Assembly: GCA_963715045.1 (NCBI GenBank)
Contig: CAVQRC010000038.1
Span: 124,001-188,000, forward strand
Source: CAVQRC01 sp963715045
GTDB taxonomy: Bacteria > Planctomycetota > Planctomycetia > Pirellulales > Lacipirellulaceae
DNA: 64,000 bases
Reading direction: 5' to 3'
Shown here: positions 60,039 through 64,000 of the stretch, in pieces
Layout of the letters: each line of letters opens with the position of its first letter
Position numbering within the stretch: the first letter of the stretch is position 1
Notes under the pieces: generated by a model
The model's database searches: none
What the model was told of the DNA's origin: nothing
Seen by the model: the letters and a program-made list of their open reading frames with translations, nothing else
Program-made: the position numbers and the translations under genes

Positions 60039-60890
60039 ATGGCCTCTGAAATCTCTCAGCCCTCAGTAGATATCGATTCAGCGCTGCGGATCGGATCCCA
60101 CACGCTCGGCAGTCGACTCATCGTCGGTACGGGCAAGTATGCCAACTACGACTTGATGCGGGAGGCACTCGAGACGAGTGGCGCGGATTGCATTACGGTC
60201 GCCGTTCGTCGGGAACGATTGGTCGATGCGGAGGGGAGGAATCTCCTCGATTTCGTCGACACGTCACGTTATACGCTGTTGCCGAATACGGCCGGTTGTT
60301 TCTCGGCTGCCGATGCTGTTCGAGTAGCGCGTCTCGGCCGGGAGATCTTGCTCGGATTGGACAATGTGGGCGCCAACTGGGTCAAGCTCGAAGTGCTCGG
60401 CGACACGAAGACATTATTGCCCGATCCGATCGCGACGTTGGCCGCGACAGAGCAACTGGTCGCGGACGGTTTCGAAGTTCTGTGCTACACGAGTGACGAT
60501 CCTGTCGCAGCACGCCGACTGAAAGAGGCGGGTGCTGCCAGCGTGATGCCCGCCGGTAGCCCGATTGGGTCCGGACAAGGCATCCTCAACTCGAACAATA
60601 TTCGAATTTGTCTCGAATACCTCAAGGACGAGGATCCCGATTATCCGGTCATCGTTGATGCCGGCGTCGGCGCGGCCAGTGACGTGACGATTGCCATGGA
60701 ACTTGGCGTCGATGGGGTTCTTCTGAATACTGGAATCGCGCACGCGAAAGACCCAATTCGCATGGCCCGGGCGATGCGGATGGCGTGTGCCGCGGGGCGG
60801 GATTCCTTTCTGGCCGGACGCATTCCCAAACGCCTTTATGCAACGGCAAGCAGCCCAGATGAGGGGGTGTTTACAGCCGGATCCCGCTAG
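60039..60890 (+). CDS. thiG: thiazole synthase ThiG
   Basis: 283 residues from the ATG at 60039 (MASEISQPSVDIDS). TIM barrel: LIVGTGKYANYDLMREALE, TVAVRRERL, LLPNTAGCFSAADAVR, WVKLEVLGD, and PAGSPIGSGQGI. The Lys in VKLEVLGD forms the Schiff base with the deoxyxylulose substrate. Condenses it with ThiS thiocarboxylate and dehydroglycine. ThiH/ThiO and other thiamine genes are not in the window. Confidence 0.95.
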   Translation: MASEISQPSVDIDSALRIGSHTLGSRLIVGTGKYANYDLMREALETSGADCITVAVRRERLVDAEGRNLLDFVDTSRYTLLPNTAGCFSAADAVRVARLGREILLGLDNVGANWVKLEVLGDTKTLLPDPIATLAATEQLVADGFEVLCYTSDDPVAARRLKEAGAASVMPAGSPIGSGQGILNSNNIRICLEYLKDEDPDYPVIVDAGVGAASDVTIAMELGVDGVLLNTGIAHAKDPIRMARAMRMACAAGRDSFLAGRIPKRLYATASSPDEGVFTAGSR

Positions 60891-61030
60891 CCGGTTGAAC
60901 CGTCAGCAGAGGCTGTCACTGGTTTGCTCTTAAACCCGGTTCAACACCGCATCACAAAGATCGTTTTCCGAACATCGATATCAATTGTGCCGAGCTGGCA
61001 GTTGCTTTGCCAGGGACCGCTGCCACGCTC

Positions 61031-63067
61031 ATGTCAAGTCTGCTGACTCCTGTCGATATTCTGGGACCTGACGGGAAAATCGCCCAACGGATCGAGAATT
61101 ACGAACACCGGCCTCAGCAACTCGCAATGGCCGAGCAGGTAAAGAACAGCATTGCTGCACGGCGGCATCTCATCGTCGAGGCCGGAACCGGCGTGGGTAA
61201 GAGCTTTGCCTATCTCGTGCCGGCAATTCTTGCCGTTACTGAGAACGAAGGCTCCCAGAGTGACGAGACTCCGGATCAGTCCACACGTATTCGCCGTGTC
61301 GTGGTCAGTACGCACACGATCAATCTTCAGGAACAGTTGATTTCCAAGGACTTGCCGCTGCTCAACAGTGTCATTCCCCGCGAATTTGCCGCGGTACTCG
61401 TCAAGGGGCGAGGCAATTACGTGAGTCTGCGTCGTTTGCATGCCGCCCGTGAACGTTCTGCCAGTTTGTTCGATGGTGGTGCAGAACAGTCCGCGTTTTC
61501 CGACCTCTGGGATTGGGCTGCCGATTCGACCGATGGTTCCCTCAGCGATTTGCCGCACCAGCCCATGGCCAAGGTATGGGAAGAGATCGCCAGCGACAGC
61601 GGCAACTGTATGGGTCGTAAGTGTCCGATGTACGATCGCTGCTTCTACTACAAAGTGCGCAGAAGAATTCAACACGCGCAGTTGCTCGTCGTCAATCACG
61701 CCCTGCTGTTCAGTGACCTGGCTGTCCGGCGGCAGGGCGGTCGGATCTTGCCCGATTACGACATCCTCGTCCTCGACGAAGCCCACTGCATCGAGTCCGT
61801 CGCCGGCGACCATCTCGGCATGCGGATTACCAGTGGCCAGGTGCGGTTCGTCCTTGACCGACTCTACAATGACCGCACGAATCGAGGGCTGCTCGTCCAC
61901 TATCAGGATCTCGAAGCCCAACAACAGGTCAGCCTTTGTCGCGATGCGGCTGGCGTATTCTTCGAGGAGTTGCTCGCCTCTGTCGAGCAGGCGGGGGCCG
62001 GCAACGGTCGTATTCGCGATCCGCTCCCGGTTTCCAACCCGGTGACGCCCGCGCTGCTCAGCCTGGCAGGTCGGACCCGGCTTCTGGCAGACCGGATCGA
62101 TAACGCTGTCGAGAAGCAGGATCTGCTCGCCGCCCACCGCAGGCTCGTCTCTCTTGGTAGCCAGATCCAGGCCTGGGTGAACCAGGATCTGCCCGACTGC
62201 GTGTATTGGACCGAGTCGTTCCAGAACCGGTATGGCCGTCGAGTTACGCTCTCTGCCTCGCCGCTCGACGTCGGGTTCGCGCTCAAGGAACAGTTGTTCG
62301 ACGTGGTCCCGACGGTCATTCTCACCAGTGCCACGCTCGCCGTGGGCGAACGCCGCGGCTTTGAGTTTTTCCAGAGCCGAATCGGGGTCGCCGACTGCGA
62401 CGCGTTGCAGCTTGGAAGTCCCTTCGACTATCGGAATTCGGCTACGCTCGTCACGCTTGAGTCGATGCCGGATCCGGGTGATCGAGATCGGTTTGAGCTG
62501 GCCTCAGTCGCTCTCATTCGAAGGTATGTCGCAGCGGCGGACGGACGAGCACTGGTTCTCTTCACCAGTTACGAAGCGATGAAGCGATACGCCGCGAAAC
62601 TCGTGCCCTGGCTGCGGAGCTGGAATCTCCGCCTCTTCAGCCAGGCCAGCGGCATGCCCCGATCACAGCTGGTCGCCAACTTCAAACGCCATTCGCGGTC
62701 CGTCCTGTTTGGAACAGACAGCTTCTGGCAGGGAATTGACATACCGGGTGACGCCCTGCAGTTGGTGGTCATTACGCGGCTGCCATTCGCCGTGCCCGAC
62801 CGGCCTCTGACCGAGGCCCGCCTGGAAGCCATTCGGATCCAGGGAGGCAGCCCCTTCAACGATTACCAGCTGCCCGAAGCCATTATCAAATTCAAACAGG
62901 GCTTTGGTCGCCTGATTCGATCGCAACAGGATCGAGGCACGGTCCTGGTGCTCGATCCGCGAATTCATTCCAAACCCTACGGACGCGTGTTTCTGCAATC
63001 ATTGCCAGACTGCCGCCGGATCATCGAGACGGTCGACGTCGACGAGGCCACTTCCCCACACCGTTGA
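61031..63067 (+). CDS. dinG: DinG-family ATP-dependent helicase
   Basis: 678 residues from the ATG at 61031 (MSSLLTPVDILGPDG). Walker A is VEAGTGVGKSF; the DEAH box reads LVLDEAHCIES. Cysteines in NCMGRKCPMYDRCFYY match the iron-sulfur cluster site of XPD/DinG helicases. Motif III-like TSATLAVGE and motif VI QGFGRLIRSQQDRG are present. Presumed to unwind DNA with 5' overhangs or R-loops during repair. The exact subfamily (DinG or YoaA) is not certain. Confidence 0.9.
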   Translation: MSSLLTPVDILGPDGKIAQRIENYEHRPQQLAMAEQVKNSIAARRHLIVEAGTGVGKSFAYLVPAILAVTENEGSQSDETPDQSTRIRRVVVSTHTINLQEQLISKDLPLLNSVIPREFAAVLVKGRGNYVSLRRLHAARERSASLFDGGAEQSAFSDLWDWAADSTDGSLSDLPHQPMAKVWEEIASDSGNCMGRKCPMYDRCFYYKVRRRIQHAQLLVVNHALLFSDLAVRRQGGRILPDYDILVLDEAHCIESVAGDHLGMRITSGQVRFVLDRLYNDRTNRGLLVHYQDLEAQQQVSLCRDAAGVFFEELLASVEQAGAGNGRIRDPLPVSNPVTPALLSLAGRTRLLADRIDNAVEKQDLLAAHRRLVSLGSQIQAWVNQDLPDCVYWTESFQNRYGRRVTLSASPLDVGFALKEQLFDVVPTVILTSATLAVGERRGFEFFQSRIGVADCDALQLGSPFDYRNSATLVTLESMPDPGDRDRFELASVALIRRYVAAADGRALVLFTSYEAMKRYAAKLVPWLRSWNLRLFSQASGMPRSQLVANFKRHSRSVLFGTDSFWQGIDIPGDALQLVVITRLPFAVPDRPLTEARLEAIRIQGGSPFNDYQLPEAIIKFKQGFGRLIRSQQDRGTVLVLDPRIHSKPYGRVFLQSLPDCRRIIETVDVDEATSPHR

Positions 63068-63130
63068 CCGTTATTGGGGACGCATTTAGACTGCAGGCCG
63101 GATGAATTTCGCCTCCTCGACTTTCGAATA

Positions 63131-63904
63131 ATGCTCGCCAAACGCGTCATTCCCTGTCTGGACGTCGATCGGGGGCGGGTCGTCAAAGGTACCAACTTCA
63201 TCAATCTTCGCGACGCCGGGGATCCGGTTGAAGTGGCTTCGCGATACGAGCAGGAGGGTGCCGACGAGCTCGTATTTCTTGACATAACGGCCAGCCACGA
63301 GGGCCGCGACATCATGCTCGAGGTTGTCCGGCGAACCGCCGAGCAGGTGTTTATGCCACTCACTGTGGGTGGGGGGATCCGCACGTTGGATGATATTCGC
63401 GCTTTGTTGCTGGCCGGCAGCGACAAAGTCTCAATCAACTCGGCCGCCGTGAAAGACCCGCAACTCGTCCGCGATGCGGCCCGCAGATTCGGCCGGCAGT
63501 GCATCGTAGTGAATATCGATCCGAAGCGGATCTGCCGCAATGGTCAGGAAGTCTGGGAGGTTCATATCAACGGTGGACGGAAGCCCACTGGCAAGCAGGC
63601 GATCGCCTGGGCGATGGAGGTCGAGCAACTGGGCGCCGGTGAAATCGTGCTGACCTGCATGGATGCGGACGGAACCAAAGCCGGGTACGATCTGGAGATG
63701 ACTGCGGCCGTGAGTTCAGCCGTATCGATTCCCGTCGTGGCCAGCGGCGGGGCCGGTTGTCCCGAGCATCTGGCAGAGGTAATCACCGTCGGAAAGGCGG
63801 ACGCGGCGTTAGCCGCGAGTATCTTTCATTTCGGTGAATTCACCATCCAAGAAACCAAACGCGTAATGGCTCAGTGGGGAGTGCCCGTGAGAATGGCCGG
63901 TTGA
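63131..63904 (+). CDS. hisF: imidazole glycerol phosphate synthase subunit HisF
   Basis: 257 residues from the ATG at 63131 (MLAKRVIPCLDVDRGRVV), chosen because the HisF fold starts here. Catalytic Asp in CLDVDRG and Asp in LTCMDADGTKAGYD are present; phosphate loops VGGGIRTLDD and VASGGAGCPEH are seen. It forms IGP and AICAR with HisH, which is not in the window. Its stop lies in the first unit of a three-copy tandem repeat. Confidence 0.96.
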   Translation: MLAKRVIPCLDVDRGRVVKGTNFINLRDAGDPVEVASRYEQEGADELVFLDITASHEGRDIMLEVVRRTAEQVFMPLTVGGGIRTLDDIRALLLAGSDKVSINSAAVKDPQLVRDAARRFGRQCIVVNIDPKRICRNGQEVWEVHINGGRKPTGKQAIAWAMEVEQLGAGEIVLTCMDADGTKAGYDLEMTAAVSSAVSIPVVASGGAGCPEHLAEVITVGKADAALAASIFHFGEFTIQETKRVMAQWGVPVRMAG

Positions 63905-63945
63905 CGAAAACTGGGTTGACGAAAACTGGGTTGACGAAAACTGGG
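63901..63945. repeat. 15-bp tandem repeat, 3 copies, over the hisF stop
   Basis: Three exact copies of ttgacgaaaactggg. The TGA in the first copy is the hisF stop codon (63902-63904). The last 55 bases of the window hold nothing recognised. Confidence 0.92.
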
Positions 63946-64000
63946 CTCGTTGACGGTAGGGCGATGCGTCCTTGCCTTCGTTCGTTCCGCGGCGGCGAAA

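Overview
The window looks like a chromosomal segment of a planctomycete, probably of the Pirellulales type. The reasons are the high GC content, a formylglycine-type arylsulfatase, many exported or lipid-anchored proteins without known domains, a receiver domain fused to a planctomycete-style C-terminal module, and an essential-gene supercluster with unusually long and repeat-bearing spacers. There is no rRNA, CRISPR array, insertion sequence or prophage. The genus is inferred from gene style, not from a search.

Layout. (1) Positions 260-7299, minus strand: a small membrane protein and an arylsulfatase, both frameshifted; a receiver-fusion protein; a LuxR-type response regulator and its histidine kinase; a lipoprotein; a putative HExxH metallopeptidase. 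(2) Positions 7410-46847, minus strand: an almost unbroken information-processing supercluster. In transcription order it runs: sigma factor, tRNA-Thr(TGT), tRNA-Tyr(GTA), tRNA-Gly(TCC), tRNA-Thr(GGT), tuf, tRNA-Trp(CCA), secE, nusG, rplK, rplA, rplJ, rplL, rpoB, rpoC, rpsL, rpsG, an inserted exported repeat protein, EF-G, rpsJ, rplC, rplD, rplW, rplB, rpsS, rplV, rpsC, rplP, rpmC, rpsQ, rplN, rplX, rplE, rpsN, rpsH, rplF, rplR, rpsE, rplO, secY, adk, map, rpmJ, rpsM, rpsK, rpsD, rpoA, rplQ. infA and rpmD are absent from their usual places. (3) Positions 47354-64000, mainly plus strand: planctomycete-type exported proteins, a HerA-like ATPase, thiS-thiG, a DinG-type helicase and hisF.

How it works together. 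The supercluster supplies ribosome, RNA polymerase core, Sec channel and translation factors. Two strong hairpins, one after rpsJ with a T tract and one after the inserted exported gene, suggest it is split into several transcription units. thiS and thiG act together in thiazole synthesis.

Three things stand out. First, several genes, including rplP, secE and EF-G, are split by one-base frameshifts, nearly all of them one base too many; assembly error is the likeliest cause. Second, six short tandem-repeat arrays lie in gene spacers, three of them touching a stop codon. Third, a 72-base element with 9-base inverted ends occurs three times (5499, 7336, 59121). No clearly new defence or biosynthetic system was found.
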